From contig NZ_BCSH01000028.1 of the NCBI RefSeq assembly GCF_001570765.1, positions 1 to 64,000 on the forward strand: DNA of 64,000 bases. The letters are read 5' to 3'. Source of the stretch: Nocardiopsis listeri NBRC 13360. GTDB taxonomy: Bacteria > Actinomycetota > Actinomycetes > Streptosporangiales > Streptosporangiaceae. Under the pieces are notes generated by a model. That model saw only the letters and a list, made by a program, of their open reading frames with translations, was not told the origin of the DNA and did no database searches. The translations under genes were made by a program, and so were the position numbers. This document shows, one piece after another, positions 16,326 through 27,625 of the stretch (position 1 is its first letter; each line of letters opens with the position of its first letter).

Positions 16326-17426
16326 CCCGCGGATCCGGTGCTGCATGACCTTGTAGGGCCAGCCATGGTCGGTGTTCCACTGACTGACGCTCAGGTGCAG
16401 TTCGTCGGGGGTGGAACCGGGGATGATGTAGCCGCCGTAGAGCTGGGCCACGTGGGAGTCGTCCTCGTGACCCCACGCCCCGCCATGGACGAGAGTGCGT
16501 CGGTGGGCCGTGTGCAGGTTCGACGTGGGGGTGTCCATGATGATGCCGTCGATGCGATAGCCGCCCGCGTCGAACCAGGTCAAGACCCATTTTCCGGCCA
16601 TCGGGCGCAGACACATCTCCCCGAACGCGCCGTCGAGGATCGGGGTGGGCGGGTTGCCCCAGCCCCACACGCCCTCGCGGTACCCCCAGGGCTCGTAGGC
16701 GGCCGGGTCGGCGATGGCCGCCGTGGGGACCCGGTGCATGATGATCGGCCGGCTGCGGTCGAAGGAGGTGGAGTAGACGTAGACGTATCCGTCGTCGCCC
16801 TCTGCCCAGGTGAGCAGCTGGAACAGGCCGTCGTGCAGGTGGGCGTCGAAGTGCGCGTCGGTGTGCGTCCAGGTCGCGCCGGAGTCGTCGGAGCGCCAGA
16901 TCTCCGTCCACACCACGTTGCCCAGGCCGTTGTTGACCATGGCGTGCAGGTACATGGTGTCGCCGATGGTGATGACGTCGGAGGGCAGGACGGTGGTGAA
17001 GACCGGGTTGTCGTGGTCGTAGTGCCACAGTTGCACGGCGGCCTCACCCCCGACCGCGCCCGACCACTGGACACCGGCGTCGAGGTCGGTGGTCGTGGAG
17101 TACAGGGCGGTGGGGGAGCGCCACCAACCGCCGCCGACGGTGGCGCCCTCGAAGCTGTCGCCGAAGACGAAGAGCATCCGCCCGTCGGGGGTGCGGACCG
17201 GGATGCCCAGGTCGGTGGCCTCCATGCGAAAGCGCGTGGTCAGGCCGGGGCCGGTGAGGTCGCCGATCTTGGTGACCTCCAGGGCTTGGCGGGAGGAGGC
17301 GTCGTCGGCGCCGGCGGGGGAGCCCGTGCCGAGCAGAAGTCCGGACCCCAGGAGGGCGCCGGCGGAGGTGCGAAGGAACGTGGACCGGTCGATCTGCGGG
17401 GGACGAGGGGTGCGGGGGTCGATCAT
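16314..17426 (-). CDS. Secreted DUF4185 (GH183-like) protein, 370 aa
   Basis: The DUF4185 beta-propeller signature is clear: 'ATDLGIPVRTPDGRMLFVFGDSF', 'VFTTVLPSDVITIGDTMYLHAMVN', 'IWRSDDSGATWT', 'MCLRPMAGKWVLTWFDAG'. Members of this family include endo-D-arabinanases (GH183) and sialidase-like phage proteins. The N-terminus is an export signal (DRSTFLRTSAGALLGSGLLL, cleavage near AGADD). It resembles a Tat signal but has Asp-Arg instead of twin Arg. The product is probably extracellular and acts on a polysaccharide; the substrate is not certain. It is divergent from a Tat-exported esterase across 309 bp. Its stop lies inside repeat copy B. Confidence 0.85.
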   Translation of the reverse strand: MIDPRTPRPPQIDRSTFLRTSAGALLGSGLLLGTGSPAGADDASSRQALEVTKIGDLTGPGLTTRFRMEATDLGIPVRTPDGRMLFVFGDSFEGATVGGGWWRSPTALYSTTTDLDAGVQWSGAVGGEAAVQLWHYDHDNPVFTTVLPSDVITIGDTMYLHAMVNNGLGNVVWTEIWRSDDSGATWTHTDAHFDAHLHDGLFQLLTWAEGDDGYVYVYSTSFDRSRPIIMHRVPTAAIADPAAYEPWGYREGVWGWGNPPTPILDGAFGEMCLRPMAGKWVLTWFDAGGYRIDGIIMDTPTSNLHTAHRRTLVHGGAWGHEDDSHVAQLYGGYIIPGSTPDELHLSVSQWNTDHGWPYKVMQHRIRGFGA

Positions 17427-17735
17427 GGTCGCTCCTACGTGCGAGTGGTCGAACGGTCAGGATCGATAGCCGCGGATGTGGTGTCAACCAGAGGAAACGG
17501 GGCCGGTGGGGCGCCCGCGGAGCCGTCACGGACCGGTTCGCGCGCGAAACCCGACGGTGGCGCGCTGTTCGCGGGGGTCGGCAGGAGAAGTAGGAAACCA
17601 ACATGATTTGCGGGCTCGTTGGTCGAAAATTAACTGATCCGTTATCCGAAGCCCCGGTGTGCTCGCCGCGTCCTCCTGTTTCACTGAGGCGGTGGCCACG
17701 AAGAGGTGGCCGGCCCCCGCACCCCAGGAGTCGTC
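17427..17735. other. Divergent promoter region between the DUF4185 and esterase genes
   Basis: No gene is seen. A locally AT-richer stretch (about 17600-17650, with GAAAATTAACTGATCCGTTA) probably holds the promoters for one or both secreted-protein genes. I could not define clear -35/-10 pairs. Confidence 0.4.
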
Positions 17736-18749
17736 TTGAGCCCGAACCCCCCGAACCGGCGCGCCCTCCTCAAGAGCGTCGGTGGACTCTCCCTCGGACT
17801 GGCCGTCACCTCCGGCGGCCTCTTCGCCTCGACCTCGGCGGCCCACGCCGAACCGGTCACCCGGAACCTGCCCGCCCCAGACCACGCCGGGCTGCGCCTC
17901 GTGGACCACAACGAGGACGACCCCCGCATGTGGTACTACCGCTTCGAGACCCCCGAGATCGGTTGGAACCCCGGCGTCAACGTCCTCGTACCGGACGGCT
18001 ACCGCGACGACGGCCGCACCTACCCGGTCCTGTACCTGCTGCACGGCGGCGGCCCCGGATCGGATTTCATCAGCTGGGACCGCACCGGGATCCGCCAGAT
18101 CTCCCAGGACAAGCAGATCATCATCGTGATGCCCGACGGTGGGCCCTGCGGGTGGTACTCCAACCCGGTCACCTCCAACGTGGGTCCTCGCAACTGGGAG
18201 ACCTTCCACATGAACCAGGTCCTGCCCTGGGTCGACGCCAACTTCCGCACGCACGCCGAGTTCGACGGTCGCGCCGTGGCGGGTTTCTCGATGGGCGGCT
18301 TCGGAGCGCTCAAGTACGCGGCCAAGTACTACGGCCACTTCGCCTCGGTGAGCTCCTACTCGGGGCCGGCCAGCACACGTCGCGACCTCGGGGTGGTCAC
18401 CCACTGGGCGAACTTCACCTCCGCGGCCTTCGAGCTCGGCGGCGGCATGGTCTACGGGGCGCCGTGGGACGAGGCCCGGGTCAGCGCCGACAACGCGATG
18501 GAGAACATCGAGCGTTACCGGGGCAAGCGCGTCTTCCTGGTCGCGGGGGACAGCCCCGAGCGCTTCGACCTGTTCGATCGGATGAACGAAGAGCAGGTGT
18601 TGGCCGGGCAGCGGGAGTTCCGTGCCGCCCTGGACGAGGCGGGCATCGCCTACGAGGCGCACGAGCCGGGCGGCGGTCACTTCGTCCGCCCCGACCTGGT
18701 GCGGCGCGACCTCGACGGCATGATCGAACGGCTTCGCTCGGCGGGGTAG
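17736..18749 (+). CDS. Tat-secreted alpha/beta-hydrolase (esterase D / Ag85-like fold), 337 aa
   Basis: The putative esterase domain (Pfam Esterase, shared by feruloyl esterases, esterase D and antigen 85) is seen as 'GWNPGVNVLVPDGYRDDGRTYPVLYLLHGGG', the nucleophile elbow GFSMGG (S185), an acidic residue in 'AGDSPERFDLFDRM', and the His in 'GGGHFVRP'. A twin-arginine signal (NRRALLKSVGGLSLGLAVTS, cleavage near AHA) directs it outside the cell. I place the start at TTG 17736 because AGGAG lies 5 nt upstream; the frame open from 17706 has no ribosome site. The divergent DUF4185 gene suggests joint action on an acylated polysaccharide. Confidence 0.88.
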   Translation: MSPNPPNRRALLKSVGGLSLGLAVTSGGLFASTSAAHAEPVTRNLPAPDHAGLRLVDHNEDDPRMWYYRFETPEIGWNPGVNVLVPDGYRDDGRTYPVLYLLHGGGPGSDFISWDRTGIRQISQDKQIIIVMPDGGPCGWYSNPVTSNVGPRNWETFHMNQVLPWVDANFRTHAEFDGRAVAGFSMGGFGALKYAAKYYGHFASVSSYSGPASTRRDLGVVTHWANFTSAAFELGGGMVYGAPWDEARVSADNAMENIERYRGKRVFLVAGDSPERFDLFDRMNEEQVLAGQREFRAALDEAGIAYEAHEPGGGHFVRPDLVRRDLDGMIERLRSAG

Positions 18750-18770
18750 AAAGGATCGCGCCGGTCGGGG

Positions 18771-18812
18771 CACGTCCGGTCGGGGACAGGGTCGCGACCC
18801 CGACCGGACGTG
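18771..18812. terminator. Bidirectional terminator between esterase and AI-2E permease genes
   Basis: CACGTCCGGTCGGGG (18771-18785) pairs perfectly with CCCCGACCGGACGTG (18798-18812). It lies between two convergent genes, 21 bp after the esterase stop and 1 bp before the permease stop. Confidence 0.8.
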
Positions 18813-18813
18813 A

Positions 18814-20028
18814 TCAGGCCCGCGCGCCCGGATCCTCGTCGGCTCCCCGGGCGGACGCCTCGGGGGTCTCATCGTCCTTGGTCCTGTCCTCGGCGGGGGC
18901 GGGGCCGTGGTCCTCCACGGCCAGGGACGGCAACAGCGGGTGCTCGGCGACCTCGTAGCGCCGGATGTAGGTGCCCAGGAACGCCTGAAGGCTCGCGCCG
19001 ATCGGCAACGCGAGCAGCGCGCCCGGGGCGCCCAGCACGGCCACGCCCGCCAGGACCGAACCGAAGGCCACGGCGGGATGCATGTCCAGGGTCTTGGCGG
19101 TGATCCGCGGTTGCAGCAGGTAGTTCTCGAACTGCTGATAGACGATGACGAACACCAGCATCCACACCGCCGGCCACACGCCCTCGACCAGCGCCACCAA
19201 CACCGGGACCGCGCCGCCGATGTAGGTGCCCACGGTCGGGATGAACTGGGACAGCACCCCGATCCACAGCGCCAGCGCGAAGGCGAAGGGCACGTCCAAC
19301 ATGATCAGCACCACGTAGTGCGCGGCACCGCAGATCAGCGCCAACAGCGCGCGGGAGTACAGGAAACCGCCGGTCTTGGCCACGGCGATCTCCCAGGCCC
19401 GCAGTACCTCGCGCTGGGTGCGCGGGGGCAGGACCGAACAGATCACCCGGCGAAAACGCGGGCCGTCCGAGCACAGGTAGAAGGTGAACAGCGCGACCGT
19501 CAGCGCGTTGAACATCAGCACCAGAAGGGTCGTTCCGGCTCCCCACACGTTGTTGGCGATGCCGGTGGCGTACTGCTCGATGAGTCCGCTGGCGCTGGAG
19601 ACCTCGTTGAGCAGCGTGGTGGGGGAGTAGGAGGTGTCGAACGTGCTGTTGATCCACCGCAGGACGGCCCGGACCATCGACGGGACCTCGGAGATGAAGG
19701 CCAGGACCTGACCGATGAGCATGGACCCGAGCATGCTGAAGAACACGACGGCCACCACCAGCACCACCAGCATCACCGCCCCGGTCGCGGGGCCGCGCGG
19801 CCAGCGGCGCCGGTGCAGCCAGTTGACCGCCGGTTCCAGGGCCAAGGCCAGGAACAGGGAGATCAACAACAGCATGAAGAGGTTCTGTAGCTTGAGGAAC
19901 AGCCACAGTCCGACACCGAAGGCCATGACGATCCACAGGGCCAGCAGCATGGCGCGGGGCAGCCACGGGGGCATGCCGCCACCGCGGTCGTGGCGCGGGG
20001 GCCGGGGTGGGGAGGGGCTGGTGGACAC
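18814..20028 (-). CDS. AI-2E family transporter (PerM/TqsA/YdiK-like), 404 aa
   Basis: The eight-helix AI-2E exporter family is recognised by 'LVLMFNALTVALFTFYLCSDGPRFRR' in the middle, the conserved 'FALALWIGVLSQFIPTVGTYIGGAVPVLVAL' and 'VYQQFENYLLQPRITAKTLDMHPAVAFGSVLAG', and 'LGAPGALLALPIGASLQAFL'. Despite the name, many members move ions or unknown substrates rather than autoinducer-2. A charged, disordered C-terminal tail of about 45 residues follows the last helix. GTG at 20028 has GAGGAAG upstream. Confidence 0.9.
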   Translation of the reverse strand: MSTSPSPPRPPRHDRGGGMPPWLPRAMLLALWIVMAFGVGLWLFLKLQNLFMLLLISLFLALALEPAVNWLHRRRWPRGPATGAVMLVVLVVAVVFFSMLGSMLIGQVLAFISEVPSMVRAVLRWINSTFDTSYSPTTLLNEVSSASGLIEQYATGIANNVWGAGTTLLVLMFNALTVALFTFYLCSDGPRFRRVICSVLPPRTQREVLRAWEIAVAKTGGFLYSRALLALICGAAHYVVLIMLDVPFAFALALWIGVLSQFIPTVGTYIGGAVPVLVALVEGVWPAVWMLVFVIVYQQFENYLLQPRITAKTLDMHPAVAFGSVLAGVAVLGAPGALLALPIGASLQAFLGTYIRRYEVAEHPLLPSLAVEDHGPAPAEDRTKDDETPEASARGADEDPGARA

Positions 20029-20312
20029 GCGGGGTCTTCCTCACTGTCGACTCGGTACGGCGGGACCCTTGCCGGACGGTGAGGGGAAACCGGCCCTGGA
20101 GCACGGGGACGCGCTCGGTGGTCCTTCGCCGACCTCGGCGCGGGGGCGCCGACGTCGTTCTTGGGCAGAACGAGGTCCACCGTATCGACCCCGAGGGCAT
20201 GCGACGGGCCCGCCGACGCGCGGAAGGGGCGCGTGGGTGGTGAGGGGCGGGGCCGGGGAAGCGCGGATGGACGTCCGGGGGAGAGGGACGCGGGCGCCCT
20301 CCCCCGACGACG

Positions 20313-22223
20313 TCAAAGGTGCGGGGTCAGGAGGGTGAGCAGGTCCTGGTCGCCACGGTCGGTCAGGTGGGCCATGAGCTCGGGCGCTTCGGCGTCCTCG
20401 GGCAGACCGACGGCGTGGATCAGGGAGGACAGATCGTCGGTGACCGAACGCCCGGCCAGGTACAGGGCGGCGGCGAAGGGATCGTGGGGGACGGCGTTCG
20501 CCTTGTGGAGCCGACACAGCACCCGCCCCCCGGTGAGGGTGATGAAGGCGTGGTCGCCGACCTGGGCGTCCTCGAGTAGGAGCAGGGGACGGATCGAGTT
20601 CATCAACGGCTGGTTCTTCCATGCCGCTATGGAGGGGCGATCACCGATGCGCACCGGCAGGCGGCAGCCCGGACCCATCCCCACGCTCACGGCGAAACCG
20701 CTGGGGATCGGAAAGCCGGACCCGCGCAGGTGCTCGCCGTTGAGCTCCACCCGAAGCCACCACGCCCCTTCGATGTCGCGGAAGCAGCGCCGGGTCCGCT
20801 CGACCACCCGCCGGGGCCGGTAGGGGGTCCGTGCCGTCACCACACCCGGTAGGGCCACCCATCCGGGGCGGGGGCGGGTGAACTCGCTGCCGGCGGACAT
20901 GGCGCGGATCGAGCTCTCGGTGATGTCGAACCAGTCGGTGATGCGTTCGACGAGCGTGCTCACGGGCATCTCACCGCCCGCCTCGACCAGTTGGCGGCGC
21001 ATCGTCTCCTCCAGGCCGAGGTATTCCCTGCCACCCCAGGCACGGAGCCCGAACAGGCGTCGGTCCCGGCGCATGATGCGTTCGTCGCCGTGGATGCGTT
21101 CCCGGAAACCGGACTCGTTGAAGCCGGTGCCGACCCGTTCGAGGAGTTCGTCGAAGTGCAGGGGGCGTCCGGCGACGGTCAGCACGGCGAAGGCCTTGTC
21201 GGGGAGGTTGCGGCCCCAACGCACGAGGTGGCCGTCCATCACGCGCGCGTGCGGCAGCGCGGACAGCCACGCCAGGGCGTGCTCTTGGGGGACACCTCCT
21301 TCGAGGGGGACGCGTTCGGCCTCCTCCAAGGGGATCACGGTCCGCTCGGCCAGTTCCTCGGTGAGTTTTCGGACCAGGGCCGTGGCCCCCTCGGAGGTGA
21401 TCCAGCCGTCGACGACCCGGTGGCCGGGCAGCAGCCTCAACAGAACCTCGCCCACGGGCAGGTCGAGGGAGGGCAGGACGTCGGGGTACTCGGGGGACAG
21501 GTCCCAGAAGGCGTCGAGCGGGGTGGCCACACCCAGCTTCCTCGACAGCTCAGGCAGGTGCGCGGAGGTGCGTGCGCCTCGTGCGCCCTTGAGCCGGGAG
21601 CGCACCTCCTGGCCGACCTGCTTGTGGATCTGCCGGATGCGTTCGCGGGTGACCCCGAAGCGTGAGCCGAGGGTGTCCAGGGTCTCGGAGTTCAGGGTGA
21701 GGACCCGGCGGCCGGCCACGGCGCGGCGTCGGGGGTCGGCGGTGGCGAACCACCCCTCGATCTCGGTGAAGAGGGGACCGGTACCGGGGCCGGTGGGAGG
21801 GGCCTCCCACGGCAGGTGGTCCAGCGCCGTCAGGTACAGGTCGTGCAGGTACTTGTGGGCGCCTTCGGGGTCGGGCCACTCGTGCGGGTGGGTGGCCAGG
21901 ACGTCGGGGTGCTCACCGGTGAGGTAGAGCGCGGGCATGATCTCGCCCAGGGCGAGGTCCTGCCAGCGATCCAGGGTGAGGTGGGCCAGGCCGGTGGCCA
22001 GGTGGTCGGGACCGATCGCGTGCAGGGCCCGGGGCAGGGTCACCTGCCGCCACCAGTGTTTCTCGAAAAGGTCGGGATGCCCCAAGGCCTGCTGGAGGGA
22101 TTCTTCGCAGGTGTCGTCGAGGGGCGGGACGAGATGGGCGAGGCGGATGCCGAGGGACCGGGACAAGGGCGACCTTTCCGTGGTCGGGGGATCGGGAGAT
22201 GACGGTGAGTGAGGCGGGAACAT
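20313..22223 (-). CDS. Sigma-70 region 4-like / winged-helix DNA-binding protein, 636 aa
   Basis: Residues about 180-225 carry a sigma region 4-type helix-turn-helix ('VLTLNSETLDTLGSRFGVTRERIRQIHKQVGQEVRSRLK'), nearly identical in style to the -35-binding motif of primary sigma factors, but no region 2 is present. Further on are two winged-helix-like units ('AFAVLTVAGRPLHFDELLERVG' and 'EMPVSTLVERITDWFDITESSIRAM'), like HARE-HTH modules. The first 150 residues are helical and unassigned. It may bind promoters or RNA polymerase, or be a DNA-associated regulator. The ATG at 22223 has GGGAGGA upstream; the upstream frame to 22274 is less likely. Homologues are scattered among actinobacteria. Confidence 0.8.
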   Translation of the reverse strand: MFPPHSPSSPDPPTTERSPLSRSLGIRLAHLVPPLDDTCEESLQQALGHPDLFEKHWWRQVTLPRALHAIGPDHLATGLAHLTLDRWQDLALGEIMPALYLTGEHPDVLATHPHEWPDPEGAHKYLHDLYLTALDHLPWEAPPTGPGTGPLFTEIEGWFATADPRRRAVAGRRVLTLNSETLDTLGSRFGVTRERIRQIHKQVGQEVRSRLKGARGARTSAHLPELSRKLGVATPLDAFWDLSPEYPDVLPSLDLPVGEVLLRLLPGHRVVDGWITSEGATALVRKLTEELAERTVIPLEEAERVPLEGGVPQEHALAWLSALPHARVMDGHLVRWGRNLPDKAFAVLTVAGRPLHFDELLERVGTGFNESGFRERIHGDERIMRRDRRLFGLRAWGGREYLGLEETMRRQLVEAGGEMPVSTLVERITDWFDITESSIRAMSAGSEFTRPRPGWVALPGVVTARTPYRPRRVVERTRRCFRDIEGAWWLRVELNGEHLRGSGFPIPSGFAVSVGMGPGCRLPVRIGDRPSIAAWKNQPLMNSIRPLLLLEDAQVGDHAFITLTGGRVLCRLHKANAVPHDPFAAALYLAGRSVTDDLSSLIHAVGLPEDAEAPELMAHLTDRGDQDLLTLLTPHL

Positions 22224-22700
22224 CACACGTTCCTCCCACGCGCGCGTCACCCAGGACGGGGTTATGCGGGACACGCATAGCGGTTGCCGGGGCGCCGCCT
22301 TCGTTCCACGTAGGTGATTCGGTCCATGGACGACATGTTAAACGAGCGGTTCGGCGGCGTTCCCCCGGCCGTTTTCGGTCCGTCCGAAGCCGTCGAAAAG
22401 GCAGTGCACGCGATTCGGAGATCGCCGGATCCGGAATCATGAAAGAATTCCAGGAGTTCTCCGGCTCGGCCTTTCCCGAGGTCGCCAAGACGCGCCGACA
22501 GGGCGACACCACGCTCCCGGCGCCCGGTGACCGAGGCGGAGGGCCCACCCCGCACCCCCTCGTCCTCGGATCCACGGTCACCGGACGGGTCGCGCACCCC
22601 AGGGGGCCGCCCGGGGGCGCGCCGGGGACCGCCGTTCCTATCGGTACGATCCTCGGTGAACCGAGGACCTGGTCGGCCAGGGTGTGGGAGGAACGGAACG
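22224..22700. other. 477-bp divergent intergenic region
   Basis: I see no convincing gene. A frame from ATG 22439 (MKEFQEFSGSAFPEV...) lacks a ribosome site and runs into the DUF1028 gene in another frame. The region should hold the promoters of the sigma-4-like gene and the DUF1028 gene. The part around 22340-22450 is slightly less GC-rich. Confidence 0.4.
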
Positions 22701-23384
22701 TTGTTGTACGCGGGCACCTTCACGATCGTCGCCCACGACCGGAGCACCGGCGCGTGCGGGGTGGCGATCAGCAGCCGGATGCCGGCGATCGGAGCGCTGA
22801 CGGTGTTCGCGCACGCGGACTTCGGGGCCGTCGCCACACAGGCGCTCATCAACCCGCTGCTGGGTGTGGACGCCTTGGAACTGCTGGGTTCGATGCCCGC
22901 GGAGGAGGCGTTGGAGGGGGCGCTGGCCAAGGACCCCGATCCCGACTCGCGCCAAGTGGTCGTGGTGGACCGTCGGGGCCGCTCGGCCGCGCACACCGGC
23001 ACCATGACCCACCCCTGGTGCGGTCATCGGACCGGGGAGGGCTTCGCGGTGGCGGGTAACATCCTGACCGGCGCGGACACCCTCGACGCGATGGCCGACG
23101 CCTGGTCGGCGAAGCCGGACCTCACCTTCGACGAACGGCTGCTCGGCGCCCTGGAGGCGGGCCAGGCCGCCGGAGGCGACCGCAGGGGCAGACAGAGCGC
23201 CGCCCTGTACGTGCACACGGGCGACCCCTACCCCTACCTGGACCTGCGGGTGGACGAACACCCCGACCCGGTCGCCGAACTGCGCAGGGTGCACGGAGTG
23301 GCCCGGCGGGAGTTGCTGCCGTTCGTGGCGGCCCTGCCCACCCGGGACAACCCCCACGGCTCCTTCGAGCGGCTCCACGAATGA
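22701..23384 (+). CDS. DUF1028 family protein, 227 aa
   Basis: DUF1028 is an Ntn-hydrolase-like family of uncertain activity. The signature N-terminus 'LYAGTFTIVAHDRSTGACGVAISSRMPAIGALTVFAHADFGAVATQA' is complete, with 'GVDALELL', 'RQVVVVDRRGRSAAHTGTM', 'GFAVAGNIL' and 'GDRRGRQSAALYV' following. The start is TTG at 22701, with GGGAGG 9 nt before it; the longer GTG-initiated frame from 22527 has no ribosome site. It is a soluble cytoplasmic protein, co-directional with the SEC-C gene 49 bp downstream. Confidence 0.85.
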   Translation: MLYAGTFTIVAHDRSTGACGVAISSRMPAIGALTVFAHADFGAVATQALINPLLGVDALELLGSMPAEEALEGALAKDPDPDSRQVVVVDRRGRSAAHTGTMTHPWCGHRTGEGFAVAGNILTGADTLDAMADAWSAKPDLTFDERLLGALEAGQAAGGDRRGRQSAALYVHTGDPYPYLDLRVDEHPDPVAELRRVHGVARRELLPFVAALPTRDNPHGSFERLHE

Positions 23385-23433
23385 CCGGCCGGCGTGAGGT
23401 CGGCCACGTACCCGCGGCTTCTAGCCTGGTGGG

Positions 23434-24336
23434 ATGACCGAACCTGCCTACTCGGCCCCGCTCCCGCCCCGGCTGGTGGCGGCCATCCTCGACATGGACC
23501 TGCCCCAGCACCTGCTCGACGACCTGGCCCAGAGCCCCGACCAGACGGGGGACATCCTCCTGGGCGCCGCGGCCGAACTGCGCGAGCGCCGCCCCGGCCT
23601 TGCCCGTCGGGTGCTCGACCTGCTGCGCGAACACGCCCCCGAACCCGACTACCGCCAGTACGCCACCCACATGCTGGCGGGTCTGCTCCGCTCCCAGGGC
23701 GCGGTGGCGGAGGCCGACGGGCTCATCGACGAACTGATGGACCCGGGGGTGTTGGGTCGGCCCATGGCGGCGGTGCTCGCCGACGAGTTCGCCGCGGACG
23801 GGGACCTGGACCGCGCCCTGTACTGCTACAACATCGCCTGCCGCAGCATCCTCGCAGAGCCGGTGGAACTGCTGGAGCGCATGGACCCCGTGGGCCTGTT
23901 GCCTTTGATGGGCCGCGCGCAGGTGCGTGAACGACTGGGGCTGCCCGCGGACGAACACGACCGCGCGGTGCGCGCGGTGGACCAGGCCCGGCCCTCCTTG
24001 GAAGAGGAGATGGGTCTGTTGGCGGAACCCGTCGAGGTCGACCCCGACGCCCGGGTGGTGCTCACCGGACGGGCCCGGGAACACTACGCGGGGGTCGAAC
24101 GCGCGCTGCGCGAAGGTGGGAACGGGCAACGGATCGTTCTGGCCGATCAGGCGGAGATCGACGCCTACGCGGGCGAGCACGGACTCGATCCGGCGGCGGA
24201 GGAGACCCGGAACGCGTGGGCGCGCACCCTGCCCCAGGACCGCGCGGTCTCCTGGCCACCGGAGCGCAACCGGCCCTGCTGGTGCGGTTCGGGGCGTAAG
24301 TACAAGAAGTGCTGCGGGTCCCCGTCGGTGCGCTGA
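23434..24336 (+). CDS. SEC-C motif protein with helical repeat region, 300 aa
   Basis: The C-terminus carries a complete SEC-C zinc motif (CWCGSGRKYKKCCG), known from the SecA tail where it binds SecB and ribosomes. The first 270 residues are helical, with TPR-like pairs ('LADEFAADGDLDRALYCYNIACRS') and a likely protein-interaction role. Its partner and function are unknown. It is probably transcribed with the DUF1028 gene. Confidence 0.8.
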   Translation: MTEPAYSAPLPPRLVAAILDMDLPQHLLDDLAQSPDQTGDILLGAAAELRERRPGLARRVLDLLREHAPEPDYRQYATHMLAGLLRSQGAVAEADGLIDELMDPGVLGRPMAAVLADEFAADGDLDRALYCYNIACRSILAEPVELLERMDPVGLLPLMGRAQVRERLGLPADEHDRAVRAVDQARPSLEEEMGLLAEPVEVDPDARVVLTGRAREHYAGVERALREGGNGQRIVLADQAEIDAYAGEHGLDPAAEETRNAWARTLPQDRAVSWPPERNRPCWCGSGRKYKKCCGSPSVR

Positions 24337-24609
24337 CCGCTCGACGCCCCGGTACGCGCGGGACGGGTCGCTCCTGGTGAGCGGCGCGTCTCGCGGAGAG
24401 GGAGCGCCTGACCCACCCGCAGATCAGGGCGGCTTCGAAACCATCGGCCCGGGCAAAACCCGGGTATAGGTTCGCATGATTCGGGGGACTCGTGTATCAG
24501 CCGACTCGCCATCGGGTAGCGGAGCGTGTGCGACGCAACCGTAAGTCATGGGCCGTGGCCGTGCGTCATATCGATGCGCGGCGGCGACCCGTACCCGTGA
24601 GGGAGAGCC
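24337..24609. other. Intergenic region before the catalase gene
   Basis: A small self-complementary element, CCCGGG-CAAAA-CCCGGG (24448-24464), precedes an AT-richer patch (GGTATAGGTTCGCATGATT) that may be the catalase promoter. I see no gene. Confidence 0.4.
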
Positions 24610-26889
<2,280 letters not shown>

Positions 26890-26906
26890 CCGGGGGTGGA
26901 CGCTGT

Positions 26907-26938
26907 GGCCCTCGTGGAGCGAACGCTCCACGAGGGCC
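26907..26938 (+). terminator. Strong hairpin terminator after katE
   Basis: GGCCCTCGTGGAGCG (26907-26921) pairs perfectly with CGCTCCACGAGGGCC (26924-26938) around a 2-nt AA loop. Confidence 0.8.
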
Positions 26939-27198
26939 GTCGTCTTGGTGGCCACATGTGGCAACGAACCCGGACGGAGCCTGGGGCATCGGGGGCGTCG
27001 ATCACAGACGACTTAGGAGTAATTGTCGCAGGTGAATATGGTCGGATGTTCTTGATATGCGATGAATTCGGTATCGGGTTTCTTTGGGTGGTGAGTTCAT
27101 AAAGCCCTGGTGTAAGAAAAAGAAATGGTGATCGCAAGGGTCTCGTGGCACGCTTCCTCTCGTCTCCTCAACGGGGGCGAGAGCAAAGGAGTACGTGC
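26939..27198. promoter_or_regulatory. AT-rich promoter region of the two SapA-like genes
   Basis: Positions about 27000-27130 are much richer in A and T than their surroundings (TTCTTGATATGCGATGAATTC, AAAAAGAAATGGTGATCGC) and hold no coding frame of note. They probably contain the promoter and regulatory sites of the downstream secreted-protein genes. No exact hexamers are claimed. Confidence 0.45.
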
Positions 27199-27606
27199 AT
27201 GAGTGCACTTCGTGGAGCCGCCGTCGCCGCGGCTCTGGGATTGGCGGCCACGGGGATCCTGGTCGCGTCCCCGGCCCACGCGGCCGCGTACAACGACGCC
27301 TGCGGTGCGGGATACGGCGTCGTCAGGAAGATGGACATCGGTGATTCCGGCACCGCCTTCCTCACCTACAACGCCTCGAACGGCTACAACTGCGCCGTGA
27401 CCGTGCGCAACTCCCCGGGTGATCCGATCGAGGTGGTGGTCGGCATCAAGCGCACCGCCGACGACCCCGCCGACGCGGTCCAGGACGCCGGTATGTACAC
27501 CACCTACGCGGGCCCGGTCTACCTGCACGCACCGGCGACCTGCGTGGATTGGTTCGGCCACATCGGTGGCGACAACAACAACAGGAACCAAGACGCCTGT
27601 GGCTGA
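27199..27606 (+). CDS. SapA-like small secreted protein (first of two tandem copies), 135 aa
   Basis: A Sec signal peptide (SALRGAAVAAALGLAATGILVASPAHA) is cut before AAYNDACG. The mature 110 residues match the spore-associated protein A pattern of Streptomyces: 'ACGAGYGVV', 'TAFLTYNASNGYNCAVTVRN', 'AGMYTTYAGPVYLHAPATCVDWFGHIGG'. Four cysteines probably form two disulfides. The ATG at 27199 has AGGAG upstream. It is about half identical to the next gene, which starts 20 bp downstream in the same operon. The role in aerial growth or spores is inferred from SapA. Confidence 0.85.
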   Translation: MSALRGAAVAAALGLAATGILVASPAHAAAYNDACGAGYGVVRKMDIGDSGTAFLTYNASNGYNCAVTVRNSPGDPIEVVVGIKRTADDPADAVQDAGMYTTYAGPVYLHAPATCVDWFGHIGGDNNNRNQDACG

Positions 27607-27625
27607 CGCGTGAGAAGGAGAAGTC

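Noticed and set aside
16188-17606. 472-aa plus-strand open frame
   Set aside because: It is antisense to the DUF4185 gene, which has clear family motifs and a signal peptide.
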